Shown here in pieces: positions 1-12,392 of a DNA stretch of 64,000 nucleotides. Origin of the DNA: Tenodera sinensis (Eukaryota > Arthropoda > Insecta > Mantodea > Mantidae). Location of the stretch: NCBI GenBank assembly GCA_030765045.1, contig CM060965.1, positions 155,133,374 through 155,197,373 of the forward strand, given 5' to 3'. Below the pieces are notes generated by a model. It was not told the origin of the DNA, did no database searches, and worked only from the letters and a program-made list of their open reading frames with translations. The position numbers and the translations under genes were made by a program. Position 1 is the first letter of the stretch. The number at the start of each line of letters is the position of its first letter.

Positions 1-1247
1 ACGACATGACAGAAGAGGTACAAAAGCCCATGACTTCAAGAAATTTGGATCCTGAAGAGTGGAGAGACAGGGAGGGATTACCTTTGGTTTCCGGAAGACA
101 GCGTCATCAGTCATAAACACCGGGTTGAGAAGATACACGGTCTATTTTACAGTGTTTGCAATTAAAGTGGATGTTTAAAACGGCAAGCAGCAACGTGCGG
201 TTGCCACCCATCATGAAAGACCAGATACATTGCTACGGTGAAGGTATGAAACTGTCGTTCTATTGTGATGCCCGCTACCGGTCGTTCATCAAACAGACGC
301 TCAAGGATAAGTTACCTCACACCACGACGTGTCTAGGCAACCCGCGGCCGGGAAACAGAGACAATAATAGTTGTTTACAAGGTCACTAAACATTTTAAAT
401 TGTGTTAACGGTAAAATACCGTTTTTATAATTAAGTGTTAGAAAAAAAATAAAGTGACATTAAAAGTGACTGGACCTGTACTTTTCACACTAGGTGTTAT
501 GCAGTTGTTAGAGGTGTAAGTGAAGATACTTTTATTGGTGATTGAGGATAGTGCAATGAGGAATATTACATCAATACTCGCTTCATTTGCAGACTTATAC
601 TTTTACTTAGTAAGAGTTTTGTGTTTTCAGGTTGGCTGGTACCTCTAAGTGGGCGTGGCGCGGAAAGCATGACGCAGAGTGCACCGGTATTGTGATCATG
701 AATGGTGTGCCGGGTATCACAATGCTTAGTTAGACCAATAGGTCACGCATTGAGGTGTGAAGCCAAACGGATAATCTATACAACAGAGTTGTTCATTTTA
801 CAGTGCAGTTACGACCATGTAAAAAAAGCATCAGGTAGCAAATCTTATGTTTTACTAAGAGATCGTATGTAGACAAATATTTTACATGCGACAAGTGTTG
901 TTGATTGATAGATATCAAGCGTACAAGAAATATGTCCCAATTTAGAATTTAGAGTGATTGAAATTACTCAATATATTACTTGAAGGGTTGCTAAGATTTG
1001 TAAAAATTGTTTTATTGTATGTTTCTTTATAGCACAATCGGATTCGGGGATTAATGCTTTAAACGATGGTAAAATCCTCTAAGAGCGGGTCGCTATATAA
1101 TAACTTTGAAAAGCCATTCTCTTTGCATAGACAAGAGGAGGGAGAACACTAAGCTTCCCATTTTGGTAATGTATAAGTATTTCAAAACACAAACCAATAA
1201 CAAGGACTATCTCGTAAATCATAAACTATGCAGAAAATTGCATTTGT
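1..1247. other. Unassigned sequence, no recognised gene
   Basis: No feature is recognised. The first 400 bases are somewhat richer in GC than what follows and contain one 77-codon open frame (156-389, plus). I cannot match that frame to any family, and it has no clear splice sites or initiation context. The rest is AT-rich and full of stops. Confidence 0.5.
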
Positions 1248-1560
1248 TATAAATTATGTGCTTTAAGGATATCTACATTTTCGTGTAGTAAACGAAACGT
1301 TTACCAGAGATACAAAAGACATTCAGAATCGAAAGGACTTCGGAGGCAAGATATACATTTCATTTATCACTAAAATATGTGTTATTTTAATCAAAATAGT
1401 TACAGCCATTTTTGAGAAAATCAAAATTTTCCAAATGCTTTCCATGTAAAGGGCAGTTTGGAGTGGGGAATTTTCTTGAAAATCTTCGTGTTGCATCCTT
1501 GAAAGATGCTGAACTCAAAAACCATGGTTGATTTTTAACCAACACACGCACCCAAACTAC
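1248..1560 (-). mobile_element. Family A fragment (Helentron-like, non-autonomous)
   Basis: This matches the central and microsatellite-proximal part of family A. It contains the diagnostic blocks GATATACATTTCATTT, TTTAATCAAAAT, CATGTAAAGGGCAGTTT and ATCTTCGTGT in the order seen in the complete copy at 29466-30322. Strand is given so that the terminal inverted repeat ACTTTCTCTACT is 5' and the hairpin end is 3'. It has no coding capacity. It faces a second fragment in opposite orientation at 1572-1735. Confidence 0.75.
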
Positions 1561-1607
1561 ACGCCCATGCGCATTCTTCAAAAATGGCTGTAACTATTTT
1601 GATTAAA
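1386..1607. repeat. Inverted repeat with perfect 30-bp arms
   Basis: Positions 1386-1415 and 1578-1607 are perfect reverse complements over 30 bases. Weaker complementarity extends outward over roughly 50 more bases on each side. The arms are the same internal block of family A in opposite orientations, separated by about 160 bases. A transcript through here could fold into a long hairpin. Confidence 0.9.
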
Positions 1608-1735
1608 GTACTTGTGTTTAGGATATTTACATGAAAAATAAAACGCGTATCTTGTATTTTTGGGGGTTAACATGAGAAGCGCTCTTTATTCCGAGTTTTT
1701 CTTTATAATTCTGTATAATGTCGCGCTATTATTAG
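1572..1735 (+). mobile_element. Family A fragment, inverted partner
   Basis: This is the family A internal block (AAATGGCTGTAACTATTTTG onward) in the orientation opposite to the adjacent fragment at 1248-1560. It is diverged and truncated at both ends. Confidence 0.65.
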
Positions 1736-2910
1736 ATTATTAGTACGTATAAAGAAACTCAAGTAAAACCTTTCTCATCACCATATTTATTTATCCGTTC
1801 TTGTGTGGACAGCAGTACTGATATAAAACTTGAAGGCAGTGAAAAAAAAAGAAAAACAGATTATACAGAACATAGAGATATAAAAACATGAAGCTACCCT
1901 TGTTCCACATTACATTCCGTAACCTCATGAGTTGTAAATTGTAACAAAACGTACTTATTAGGGTCACGTTAAGATAACCTTAAACTGCACAATTTATGCC
2001 GAATTATTTTTTATGAAATCAGTCATTTCCAAGGTATTCCTAGCCATTACAATTTTTCAACACCTTTGCATTTTGCAAGGTCCTCTCGCTACTCAGTTGT
2101 TTCTCGCGATGTCAGGGGAAGAATATGACATTAATAGGCCAGCATACAGCAACTCACTTTTAAATATGATTACTCTATCCCTGTTCCCCTTCTACTTTGG
2201 ACAAAATGTGTAATGCAATTATTTTTATTCAGAGCTGCTGTTCGTTAGGGAATAATTTGTGAAGCTTGAAAATCGAAAATCTAAACTATTTATTTTAAGG
2301 TCTAAATAAAATCCATATGCGAGTTGCGTGAACTCTCCAAAGTCCGTGATCCTTCTACAACAGTATTCAAGTCTGTAAGAAATGCACATTCAAAAAATAA
2401 AAAAAATTAGCATGGATTAAAAAGATCTCCACAGTCACAATCAGACAGTTGAGCACATGGGCAATGTTTAGTAATATATCGGGTGAGTAATAGAACAATT
2501 ACAAATACTAGTTGGGGTCTTCACAGAATGATAAATCGTAATAAAATAAGTGGCAGTGGTAAATAAAAGTAATACAATCCATACATTATACAAATTTAAA
2601 TGAAAACGCCAGTGATTTTAATATTGGCAAGCCTGCAAGTTGACGTCATCACCTTGAATGTGAAATATCCATCCGCTTTAGGAGACTGCAAGTTCACCCA
2701 CTTCGATAACAATTCTGTTCTGCTTATTTACAATGCTGCTGAGGTGAAAACAAGCTTTCCCACTTATCGAAATTAAATTAAAATTTATTATACGATTGTT
2801 TCCGTAAATCGGACTCGTGAGATTCATGTAAAGAAAACACTGCAGTTATTTATGCACATAGAAATGTTATCAAAGACAGAAACTGCATTCAAATTACTCG
2901 ACTTACAAAG
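1736..2910. other. Unassigned AT-rich sequence with a weak family A trace
   Basis: About 1988-2060 resembles the 3' part of family A (a CAATTTATG block, then ATTTCCAAGGTATTCC) but is too diverged to bound. A 66-codon frame at 2013-2213 overlaps this trace and is not credible as a gene. Nothing else is recognised. Confidence 0.45.
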
Positions 2911-3316
<406 letters not shown>

Positions 3317-3810
3317 AAGAAGAGGAAGCAAATTGTATATTTATTTTATGAATCTCAGCCTTTCCAAGCCATTTAGTAAACAAATATCTGTTAATTTGAG
3401 ACTTAAATAGAGGACAAAAGCACATCGCGGCGGCAAATACAAAATTTTACTGCGATATACGGCTGTACTTGGTGAAGCGTCAACACCTTTCTGCATCTCA
3501 TTGGCCCTTTTTCTGACGAAATCACATAATTTAAGAAGTCATCTTAAGCATCCTTTCGTATCTACACCTCATGGACCATTATCATTCATGCTTCCATTTC
3601 TGATCTCACTTCTAAGCTAGTCCTATGATACTCACTGACACAATATCCTTATTAAATGATGCTCTCAAATTACTTGTTATATGCATATAACTTTAATTTT
3701 TAGTTTAAAAGTTTCATAGAGTAAAGAGAGTAACTAATGGAACTTGTGAAATAATAATTTTGTATTTAGCAACAAGGAAAAGTTTTGCGTTCTTGTAACC
3801 TCTGTTTTAG
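3317..3810. other. Unassigned sequence
   Basis: AT-rich, with no recognised gene or repeat. Confidence 0.5.
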
Positions 3811-4190
3811 ATTCTTTTACTTTTTCTACCCGGTACCTAGCATGTAGAGAAGGTACTGCACTCCACTCAAAAATTCTATACCCGTATTACAGCGAAAGTA
3901 CCTTTTAATAGTTCTCTGAATTAAAAAGGAAACTTTTTAGAAAAACACGTGTATGCCTTTGTGTGTCTATGTGTGAACAGCGTGATTCAAAAACGAAAAA
4001 TCGGATACACACCAAACTTAGAATTGAAGGTCAATATTTTCTAAAGATGCGGCTCCAAGGTTTCCAAGAATATCCTCCCTCTCTAAATTGCCCTTTACAT
4101 GAAAGTTTTTAAGAAGCTTCTATTTTCTCAACATTTTTTCTAATGATTTCAATTAAAATACTAAGACATTTGCATCCTAAAATATTTACA
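3811..4190 (+). mobile_element. Family A, 5' half, truncated at a SINE
   Basis: The copy begins with the diverged 5' end (TTTACTTTTTCTACC). It continues through the GTGTGT microsatellite near 3960-3975 and the CCCTTTACATG block. It stops at about 4190, exactly where a SINE insertion with a duplicated 9-bp target begins. The remaining 3' half of the family is not found after the SINE. Confidence 0.8.
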
Positions 4191-4557
4191 CCCTAGGACG
4201 GCGCCGTGAGGATTCTCTTATCATCAAGGAGGCACGGGTTCGATCCCATGGATATATTTGTAGTGGACGAAGTGTCGTCTGGGCGGGTTTTCTCCGGGTT
4301 CTCTGGTTTCCCCCACCACTCATTCCAGCACTGCTCCATCATCACCTTTCCATTCACCCATTTCGCCTGTATTTCATACCATCCTCTTCTTCATTCTCAT
4401 ACCTGGTGCTGGACTGACCAACTGCTTCCAGGTCTTCACTCTGCCGGTCCATGGGTTCGTCTGTTCCCTGACAGGCATTTGACCCTAGGCACAGACTTGT
4501 AAGTCCTAGGAGGCGTAAGTCCTCCATACGTGGAGGGTAATCACATAAAAGAATAAG
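4191..4557 (+). mobile_element. tRNA-derived SINE, family a, copy 1
   Basis: The head resembles a tRNA and has a B-box-like GGGTTCGATCCC. The body is shared with 26122-26532 and 45670-45935, including CATACCTGGTGCTGG, CCAGGTCTTCACTCTG and CTTGTAAGTCCTAGG. The 3' end reads GGTAATCACATAAAAG. ATATTTACA occurs at 4182-4190 and again at 4558-4566, consistent with a 9-bp target-site duplication. Part of the tRNA-like head is deleted compared with the 26122 copy. A long frame inside it is not a gene. Confidence 0.88.
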
Positions 4558-4566
4558 ATATTTACA

Positions 4567-5153
4567 TTATTCAATTAGTTCATTTATTAGCTAATTTAAA
4601 TGGTATTGTGTGTTCTCACATCAACTCACACACCTTGAAAATAGATCCCATGACTCACAACTGTAGCAGCCGACAGCAGATTCATCGAAGACGGAGATAT
4701 TGGAGACGACCTGCTGATATTCCATGAAATGAAATTATATTTGGGAAAGAAATTTTGGGTAAGAAAAGTTCCGAACTAAGGATGAAATTGTGGTTTTGAC
4801 CCTGGCTTTCTTCCACAATCTTCGTATAACTTTACCTTCTTGGGCAAGGAACGAATGAATAACAGCTTTAGAATGGGTTATTCAACTGTCACCTTTTCAA
4901 CGTTTTATAATGTTCATATCCAACGCGAGCGAAAATGAAAGTAGACGATCACTGAACATCGCAGTTAAAGTCAGCCTGATAAAATAACTTACTTTTGAGA
5001 CCCGAAATAAAAGCCGCAATGTGCAAAAGACCTAATTTCATTAAAGTTTCATACCTAAACTTTGAGGTGATTCAAGCTTTTATTTGCTTATTTTACTACA
5101 GCATTTAAATGCACCCCATTCGCAGCCATTCTGTATGCGTATTATCAAGCAAG
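4567..5153. other. Unassigned sequence
   Basis: No recognisable gene or repeat. It is moderately AT-rich with stops in all frames. Confidence 0.5.
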
Positions 5154-5493
5154 TTGGCTCCACAGTAACGCATGAGGTTCGCATTTGGTAGGTCCCGGGT
5201 TCGAGTTTACGTTTTTTGGGGTATTCTCTGGCCAGTAGGCGAACGCCCACGAGACGGTGCTAGGGAGATGACTTGGATTCTTGCTCTGAGGAAAGAGTAT
5301 TCACCGTGGACACTAGGGCTATCTGGTTGTATGGGTCGTTCATAGATATCTCTGGCCAGGTTGTCCATGTAAATAGACGAGAGCAGTATAAGTGGCAAGA
5401 ACTGACCACTGCAGTCGGACCAGAGGTATCAGTCTTCCAGCACCCTGCGAACAGGAGCATCCCTCAGTGTGACTTGCAGCAAGGGTAAAAATA
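5154..5493 (+). mobile_element. tRNA-derived SINE-like element
   Basis: The head contains a weak A-box region (GTAACGCATGAGG) and a good B box (CCCGGGTTCGAGTTT) about 30 bases later, which is tRNA-like spacing. It is followed by about 280 bases of GC-richer unique body ending near GCAAGGGTAAAAATAG. No second copy of this body occurs in the window. The short overlapping frames in it are not credible genes. Element boundaries are approximate. Confidence 0.6.
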
Positions 5494-5615
5494 GACTAAA
5501 CAATGTCTCCAGTTCAGAGTAAATTATGAGGAAAGCTCTTCTACAGCCAGGCGCGAGAAGTGATTGGTATGTAATGTGTATCAATTAGTTCGGTCCGTAG
5601 GATCATGGAAAAAAA

Positions 5616-6138
5616 ATTGTGTTTCAGCGAAATCTATATTTGTTGTACAGTAACATTTTGTCTATCTCTTACAATTTACGAGTTATTTAAAAGTCATTCA
5701 AAGTAAACAGGACTTCATAGGCTATAGCCAGAACATTCAAAATATACATTTCATTTGCCATAAAAATATCTTAGACATATGTAATTTTAATCAAAATAGT
5801 TAGGAGTCATTTTTAAGATAGTCAAAATTTTAGAAACATTTTCCATGTAAAGTTTAGCTTAGGGTGGGACAATGTTCTTGAAAATCTACGTATTGGATCC
5901 TTGAAAGACATTAGACTTAAATACCAACTTTGGTTTTAACCGACATTTCGTTTCTGTTGTCCACAGATTGACAGACACAGAGGCACACACAAACGCACGC
6001 GTGCGTGGACCTTTTTCTAAAGGTACTCTCGTTAGATTCAGGGGCGTAAAAACTTATATTTCCGGTGAAATCTCGACATCAAAATTTTGGTTCGAATAGA
6101 ATACTTCCCCTACTTATTTCACATAGTAGAGAAAGTAA
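5616..6138 (-). mobile_element. Family A, 5' two-thirds
   Basis: This copy carries the terminal inverted repeat AGTAGAGAAAGT at 6125-6136. It also has the CTATAGCCAGAA, CCATGTAAAG and GGTGAAATCTCGACATC blocks. The internal microsatellite is short and reads as mixed CACA and CGCACGCG near 5975-6005. The hairpin end is missing: the copy fades at about 5616. Confidence 0.88.
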
Positions 6139-7316
6139 AAACTACCATTTTGGCGCAGAACTTTGGACATAACAGATTGATTAACATGTTAATTGGAAAA
6201 TAACTTCAGAAAGACAAGACGCTTTTGCTACTAATCCAAAAGAACTAATAATATTAATTATTGCCATTTATATTTTCAAAAAAATTCTCCTGATGGCATT
6301 TGCAAAACTGTCCGCTTATCTTGAACTGGAGTTGTCCAGAAGTCTCTGAGCTCTTCTCCAATCCGCTTAAAATCCTTTTTCACGGCTTCGGTTTGTTTGC
6401 ATTCAAGTCCGCCCCCCCCCTCCCCCCTCCACTTATCCTCGCCGGCTACCGTTCTTTTCTCCCTTTTTTCCGCTCAATCTGTCCGCAGTAAGCCACAGCA
6501 AAGCTCTTCACTTGAAAGCCATTGTCCAGGCCAAGTGTTGAAGGAAGAAGAAAATGAGAAAATTGAAAATTATTGTACACTAAAGAATTCCGTTTCCAAG
6601 GGATTCCTTTCAGTGGCGTTGGAAGAAAAATACCAGCTTGTCTTGACCTAAATACACCATTGATTCAGTATAAAACTGGACTATGAGGTTTTAGGCTTTG
6701 TAAGTATAGACATTCAGGAAACATGTTTCTTCGAAGAGTTGTGGTTGTGGAATTTTTAATCAGAAAAAAAACCCTGAATACTGTTCCTTTCACTATGATT
6801 TCCCTACCATATACACTTTTGTGAATTAGAAGGTTAATTTTACAATAATTTTGTCTTCGTTGACAAAGGAAAGTAATCACAGAATATTATTTATGTTTCT
6901 ATTTTACTCTCCTAGTAACAATTTCGATGCATTTATTACTAACATTGAATTAACCATTAGGAATGTAAATACAAATTAAGAATATCTTTTTTCTGACGAG
7001 AATTTTACCAGAATTGTTTTTTCCCTGTATATAGCCTCCTTGATCTCCTATGATCATATCGGGGACTTTGGTTGAAACATTGATGGTGATTTTGCTCTTT
7101 GAGCTTTTAGATTACATTACTGTAGATAATATCCTTTTTATCTTATTTTCATGTGCACATTAATCCTCACATCCACCCCCGGTCTATCCAAGCAAGAAAC
7201 TAGCTCAATGACCATTCGATAAAGAACAGAATTCTTGTAACGGGAGCATTTTATATACATTCGACAATTAGCATCTCAAGAGAGGTTTTATTTTTCTCTA
7301 TTGCAACGGCCCTTTG
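6139..7316. other. Unassigned sequence with a C-rich run
   Basis: A cytosine-rich tract lies at 6411-6430. Frames at 6300-6651 cross that tract and match nothing I know. The remainder is AT-rich and unremarkable. Confidence 0.5.
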
Positions 7317-7602
7317 CGTACCAGAGCATACCGCCCGGCCGCTGCGTCCCCCACCTCTGCCCATCACAAACGTCATGAGTGTGGTGCACTACTGAAGATG
7401 GGACATTGCGTTCCGACTGATTATGCGATCTTCTCGATCAAGTAGTCTTCTGCTCAATTGGCTCCTCAGGGCTTAACGGGGCTGAGTGTACTCCGCACCA
7501 GGTTTCCCAGTGGGAGAAATTTCCCACACCGGTACCGGGAATCGAACCCGCTCACCACTTAGTAAACAGTATCGCTACCATCACGCTACGGAGACGACCA
7601 CG
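7317..7602 (-). mobile_element. tRNA-derived SINE, reverse strand
   Basis: Read on the minus strand, the head has TAGCGTGATGGTAGCG (A-box-like) and GCGGGTTCGATTCCCGG (B box) at tRNA spacing. It lacks a closing acceptor stem, so it is not a functional tRNA. A body of about 220 bases follows, containing GTACACTCAGCCCCG and TGTGGTGCACTA-type blocks on one strand or the other. No clean target duplication is visible. A single copy occurs in this window. Confidence 0.75.
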
Positions 7603-8297
7603 TACTAAATACTGCATTCTCATAAAAAATGAACTGAATTCGAAAAATACATTTGTAAGAAAATATGCGACCTATTTGTGTTTGCGTATGTGTATGCGCG
7701 CACGGACAGCACTTGGAAATACACTAAAATGCTAAATTTTATAATTTACTCCCAATTGCATTTTACCATGCACTAACACATCATCCCGTCTCTTTTGCCA
7801 CGCACACTTAGTTTACTAACAGCCTGTGCATGAGGAGACGATGAAGTCTCTGAGGATGATCGTCACCAGGAGGCGGGTGTGGGGCTGTCCCTTTAAAATT
7901 AAAAGAATTACTCTAACGTCATGTTGCTCACGAAGAGTAACAAATTTAGTGCATCAATTTTATTTAATGTTGTTCCGAACGTTATTTCTTTCCTAAAGTT
8001 TCGGAGAATATCGAGCAAAATGGCGTGTACGAGTGAAGTTCTAGCATCCAAACAGAAGGTTTTTTGGTCGTTTTCCCCAATGGCTAGGCGAATTCTGGGT
8101 TCCATATTTACCTTTGGTGTTTCATCCGCTACTGCCATATAAATTATCCTGTTTGTTGTCCTCCTAGCAATCCAATTCCTGGTTTGAATCCAGTGCTTCA
8201 ACGAATTCATTGCATCTACTACTCAGAAATGAATACTTCTTTTGCAGCCCACATTTCAATTTACAATAAATTGTAATATCTGCGATCAATTATAGAC
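7603..8297. other. Unassigned sequence with an unrecognised 100-codon frame
   Basis: A minus-strand frame at 7908-8210 is open for 100 codons and overlaps an antisense frame of 73 codons. The predicted peptide is hydrophilic at the start and resembles no family I can name. It has no clear splice or promoter context and abuts a SINE at 8298. I treat it as chance or as decayed transposon sequence. Confidence 0.4.
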
Positions 8298-8582
8298 GAC
8301 CACGGCTCCAAACCTAGATCAAGAACAGCAGTTACAGAGCACAAATACGACTACACAGTCGTGCCACACTCGCCCTTCGCCGATACTTCCGACCATGGAA
8401 AGACCGGATTAAATGAGGAAATAAATGGAGGGACAGAAAACCGCAGAAACGAAAGTACCCAGCGCAGCATTTGCTCAGTGACCAAGCAAAACCGAGAAAA
8501 AAACACTGGTCGATTGGTCTGTCACAGGAACCGAACTCGCGACTCCTGAATGCGAATATTATCACCTGAGCCACCCCGCACG
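8298..8582 (-). mobile_element. tRNA-derived SINE, reverse strand
   Basis: On the minus strand it starts with GTGCGGGGTGGCTCAGGTGA (A-box-like). GCGAGTTCGGTTCCTG (B box) follows, then a body with GTTTTTTTCTCGGTTTTGC. The body extends for about 210 bases toward 8298. The acceptor stem cannot close, which argues against a true tRNA gene. Boundaries are approximate. Confidence 0.75.
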
Positions 8583-8686
8583 GTTGGTTTACGTTCCAGT
8601 GTCAGATAAAACATTACACGCACATATGCCACACAAGATTAAACATATATTTTAATTTTACGTACAATCAATTACTATTTTCGTAT

Positions 8687-9199
8687 TGTAACTACATGAC
8701 AAAAATCCAGTTCTGTAATTTTATTATCACTTTACTGTCCTCTAAATTTTAACGACAAATACACAAGTTTCTTCTCGTGGGTAACACGGTCTACACCCTT
8801 TCCTAGAGTCACAACTCACAACTGTTTCTCTCAGAACCTTGCTCTATACTTTCAGGGTATTTCTTTACTTTCTGTATCTCTTATACACTTAACTACGGCG
8901 TTACAATTACTCACGACGATCGACGTATCTTCCGGGACGACACACACCCGCACAGCAGTCTCACACACGTTGACAAACTGACCGATTTATTCCCGTAGCT
9001 CTACTCTCAAACTCACTGAGTGACTCACTTCCTTCTGTACTGAGGATGACGTCATGCGACCTTTCGAGAAACTCTCCACACACGCGCACCGCGATAACTC
9101 AGCTACAAGCCTCCCGAACGTTCTCGATTCCTATTGTTTCTGCCACCTCATTGTTTACGGTCACGTACATAGCCGCGCGAGGTAGCTCGGCCTTTAACA
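8687..9199 (-). repeat. LTR-like dispersed repeat, copy 1 (possible solo LTR)
   Basis: It is about 513 bp and runs, on the minus strand, from TGTTAAAGG to GTAGTTACA, so it has TG...CA ends. It is homologous along its length to 32926-33458. Shared blocks include CTGTCCTCTAAATTTT, ACCTTTCGAGAA and TCATTGTTTA next to TCACGTAC. No polyprotein lies on either side, so a solo LTR is the simplest reading. A clear 4-6 bp target duplication was not found, which lowers confidence in the class. Confidence 0.55.
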
Positions 9200-10663
9200 T
9201 CTCTACCCGGCATGTGGTGTGAAATAGCTTAGCTCCGTCCATCCATTGCCGTACACCGAGCACAACGTCACAGTATTCTAGTTTTCATTTCAAAGGTTTT
9301 ATTTTTTAACGCTTTAAATTATGTCGTTACTATCATCAGCAAACATTTTCAACTTACATTATATACTCGTACATAGCTATAATTTTGAAGGAACTACCTA
9401 AATATATTTGTCGCCAAAAATTAAGTAACTCAGAGGAAACAATCTCACAAGTTTAGAGCAAAAGCAATTTTTGAAAGAAGAGTTAGCTGTGGTTTAAACT
9501 TAAAAGAACGCTTAACCTGCGAAAGAAGTCACGGTTTATACATAAAAAAGACTTTATCTCAAATTTCCATTAGATTTTATCCAAAATCTGCGCGGTTTTC
9601 CCTGCTAAAACGAAGTGGAAATTTTGTTTTGGGATAGGGAAGGTTATTTTGGTACAGCCTATAGCTGAGCGTGTCACCAAGCTGGAAGATACATGTGACG
9701 GGATCACCGCTCCCCGGTAATGGTGTTCCTGGAGAGTTGTAAGACGTGGTGTTAACAGAAGCAAGGGATCTGGAGTCAAAACAATAAAGGAAAATAAATA
9801 CCTGGACCCCTACAGACTGAGTCAGAGCATTATAGTGAAGTAAATACATTAAACTCGCTCAAGTATCTCGCTATCTGTTTGTATGTATGTAAGTTTTCAA
9901 AACAGCACCTAATTATCTTTATGTGCAAAAGAAAGCGAATTGTATTATTCCAAGAACATTAATTGGATAATAAAAATGTTATCACAGAAGACCTAACTGG
10001 TAAATTCTCGAGTGGAGCGAGGGATCTGGAAAGGTCAGGGCGTCGAATCATACTTATTTGGACTATTTCATAAATAAAATATGAATTTAAATACTCTATT
10101 GCAAAATTTGACCAAAAAATCTTAAATTCTATAACAAATAAAATATATTAATTACGATTAGTATAGTTCGATTTACTCAGTACTGCCAACTGAGGGAAAC
10201 GAAACACAAAAATTACATATATTTCGATCTTCTTTTGTTCTTATAACAGAAAACTAGTTGATAATCTCAAATAAGTATCACCTTATTTTTAAATTTTCTT
10301 CTGGGAAAATACATTAATTATGAAAACAAATATTGTTAAAAATACAGTTGTCAAATTGAATTTGACTGTTCTTATTGTTAATCGATTCTAATGGGGCAGC
10401 GATTTATGGGGTACAATTGTCAACACTGACTAAGCAAAAGAATAACCCGGTGATAATCCGAAAAAAAAAGAATACGTCAGATGATAATTTAACGCCTCTA
10501 TATATGAAATAAGTTAATTAAATCCAAGCACCCATTAATTGCAACAGGTGATGGTTTAGCGAAGAGCTGTACATTACGTTCACATTCAAACAATTAAGGT
10601 GAATTATAAGTGTATTTTTCTACTTACTTAATAAAATTAAAAGAAGGCACAAACACACACTCG

Positions 10664-10664
<1 letters not shown>
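9200..10664. other. Unassigned sequence
   Basis: Mostly AT-rich. A slightly GC-richer patch at 9570-9850 has two overlapping minus-strand frames of 69 and 90 codons that match nothing I recognise. No exon structure is evident. Confidence 0.45.

Positions 10665-10700
<36 letters not shown>
10665..10700. repeat. (CA)n microsatellite
   Basis: About 36 bases of CA dinucleotide, preceded by imperfect CACA and CTCG. Not linked to family A. Confidence 0.95.
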
Positions 10701-10707
<7 letters not shown>

Positions 10708-11581
10708 TACATGGACCACTATAAAAGATAAGAAAAGAAACATTTGAGGGTTAAAGAATTCATGCAGGAAACATCTACAGTATTTGGGACATTTCCTAGT
10801 TATTTACGCTACCTCTCTATAGTGAAACTCTTCTGAGTCAAAGGCCAAACTAGTAGTATGCTTTATTTCTCATCCCTCAAAAATATTGATAGTTAATGTG
10901 TCGATATTTTTATTCGTGTGTTTTTCTCCAGGCCGGTATTGCACCGGTAGCTTACGGAGGTGAGACAAAGCTAAAAGTTCTCCTACCCGACTTGGCAACG
11001 TTTCGGGCGATGTACCTTGTGCTCAACGTAGAAGGAAACGTGGGAAAAGAGCAACACAGGGAGCGGAGAGCCTGCTCTCTCACGCTAGGCTCAACATACT
11101 GAGCACAAAACTAACCGTTGTAAATTCTAAATATTGCTGTGGACCGAAACCGTTTCAATTTCTGAGAAGCATATGTCTCAGCCAACTACCGGTGCCTGAT
11201 CCACTCGGTGAACATTCGCTTTTTTCCTTTATTTTGCATCATGAACATCTGTACGTCCTGCTTCAAAGTTCCTGCACCATTTTCGAATTTAGCTGTCACT
11301 CATAAAAGTTTCACCGTACACATCACTCACTTGTCGATGAATTTCGGCTGCATTGCACCCCCGCCCTTAATAAAGAAATCGACATAAGCACACACTTCAC
11401 ATTTGGCGGAAGACAATTATTGTTTTAGGATGTTTAAGTGCTAACTGCACGCTCTTATCTGACGGGTGCGACGTGATATGATCAATGGACACAATAGAGG
11501 CACTACGCTGTACATCGGCACAGTTTCAACCGATTTTCACTGTGTCTTTGGTTTGGCGCCCGATCGGACCTTGAAAACAAG
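10701..11581. other. Unassigned; short GC-richer frame at 10896-11102
   Basis: A 68-codon plus-strand frame follows TTTTTCTCCAG, which resembles a 3' splice site. The peptide is not recognised and no matching 5' splice site or conserved motif supports an exon. The rest is unannotated. Confidence 0.4.
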
Positions 11582-12392
11582 ATGATGTACACACATGACT
11601 TTCTCTACTGTTGTATTAACTATTCTTACAAACTCTTATTCCTCTAGTCGAGATAAACATTTGCAGAAGTTATCTAATTCCTTATTTTTTAGTAGACGCA
11701 AGAGGAATATGGGCATACAGTAGGCTTTGAGCGATAGTCAAATCTTTTAAAGGTTTAAAATTCGGTTCTCTTTCCACGGTCAAGAGATAAAATAGTTAAT
11801 AACGACTTTCGATTATAAAGTATTGAAAAACTCACACAAATAACAACGAATATCTCCGAAATTGTTCGCTCCATAAAAATGATTTCGACATAACTTGTGT
11901 GTTTTAACGAGATTTACATTTTTCGCTAAGTAAGATAAGTCTATCTCTTATGGTTTACCAGCTATGCAAAAGTCATCCAGAGTAAACCACACTATAGCTA
12001 TAGCCAGAAAATACGAGATATACATTTCATTTGCCTTAAAAACATCTTAAACACATGGCATTTTAATCAAAATCGATAGAGCCATTTTTGAGAAAATAAA
12101 AATTTTAGAAAACTTCTCCATGTGAGGGGTAGTTTAGAGTGGAGACATTTTCTTCAAAATCTTCGTGTCGCATCCTTGAAATACATCAAACTGAAATACC
12201 AACTTTGGTTTTCAACTTTAGTTTATGTTGATCACAGACACACATACACATGCGCACGCACGCGCGCGCGCGGGGAGGTTTCTCTAAAGCTGCTTTTTTA
12301 AACTCAGGGGGCCTTAAAACCTATATTTTTGGTAAAATCTCGACATGGAAATTTTTACTCGAATATATTTCCCCTACTTTTAGAGAAAGTAA
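11582..12392 (-). mobile_element. Family A, near-complete copy
   Basis: The copy spans about 811 bp. The hairpin side is eroded: ACACATGACTTTCTCTACTG is present but the outer TCTGATG is altered. The interior includes CGATAGTCAAATCTTTTAA, ATCTCCGAAAT, CTATAGCCAGAAAATA and CCTTGAAATACAT. The microsatellite reads CACACGCGCGCG near 12238-12272. The other end is TAGAGAAAGTAAAA. No ORF above background is present. Confidence 0.92.

Noticed and set aside
4206..4502. 98-codon protein
   Set aside because: It lies wholly within a SINE that has other copies with different frames.
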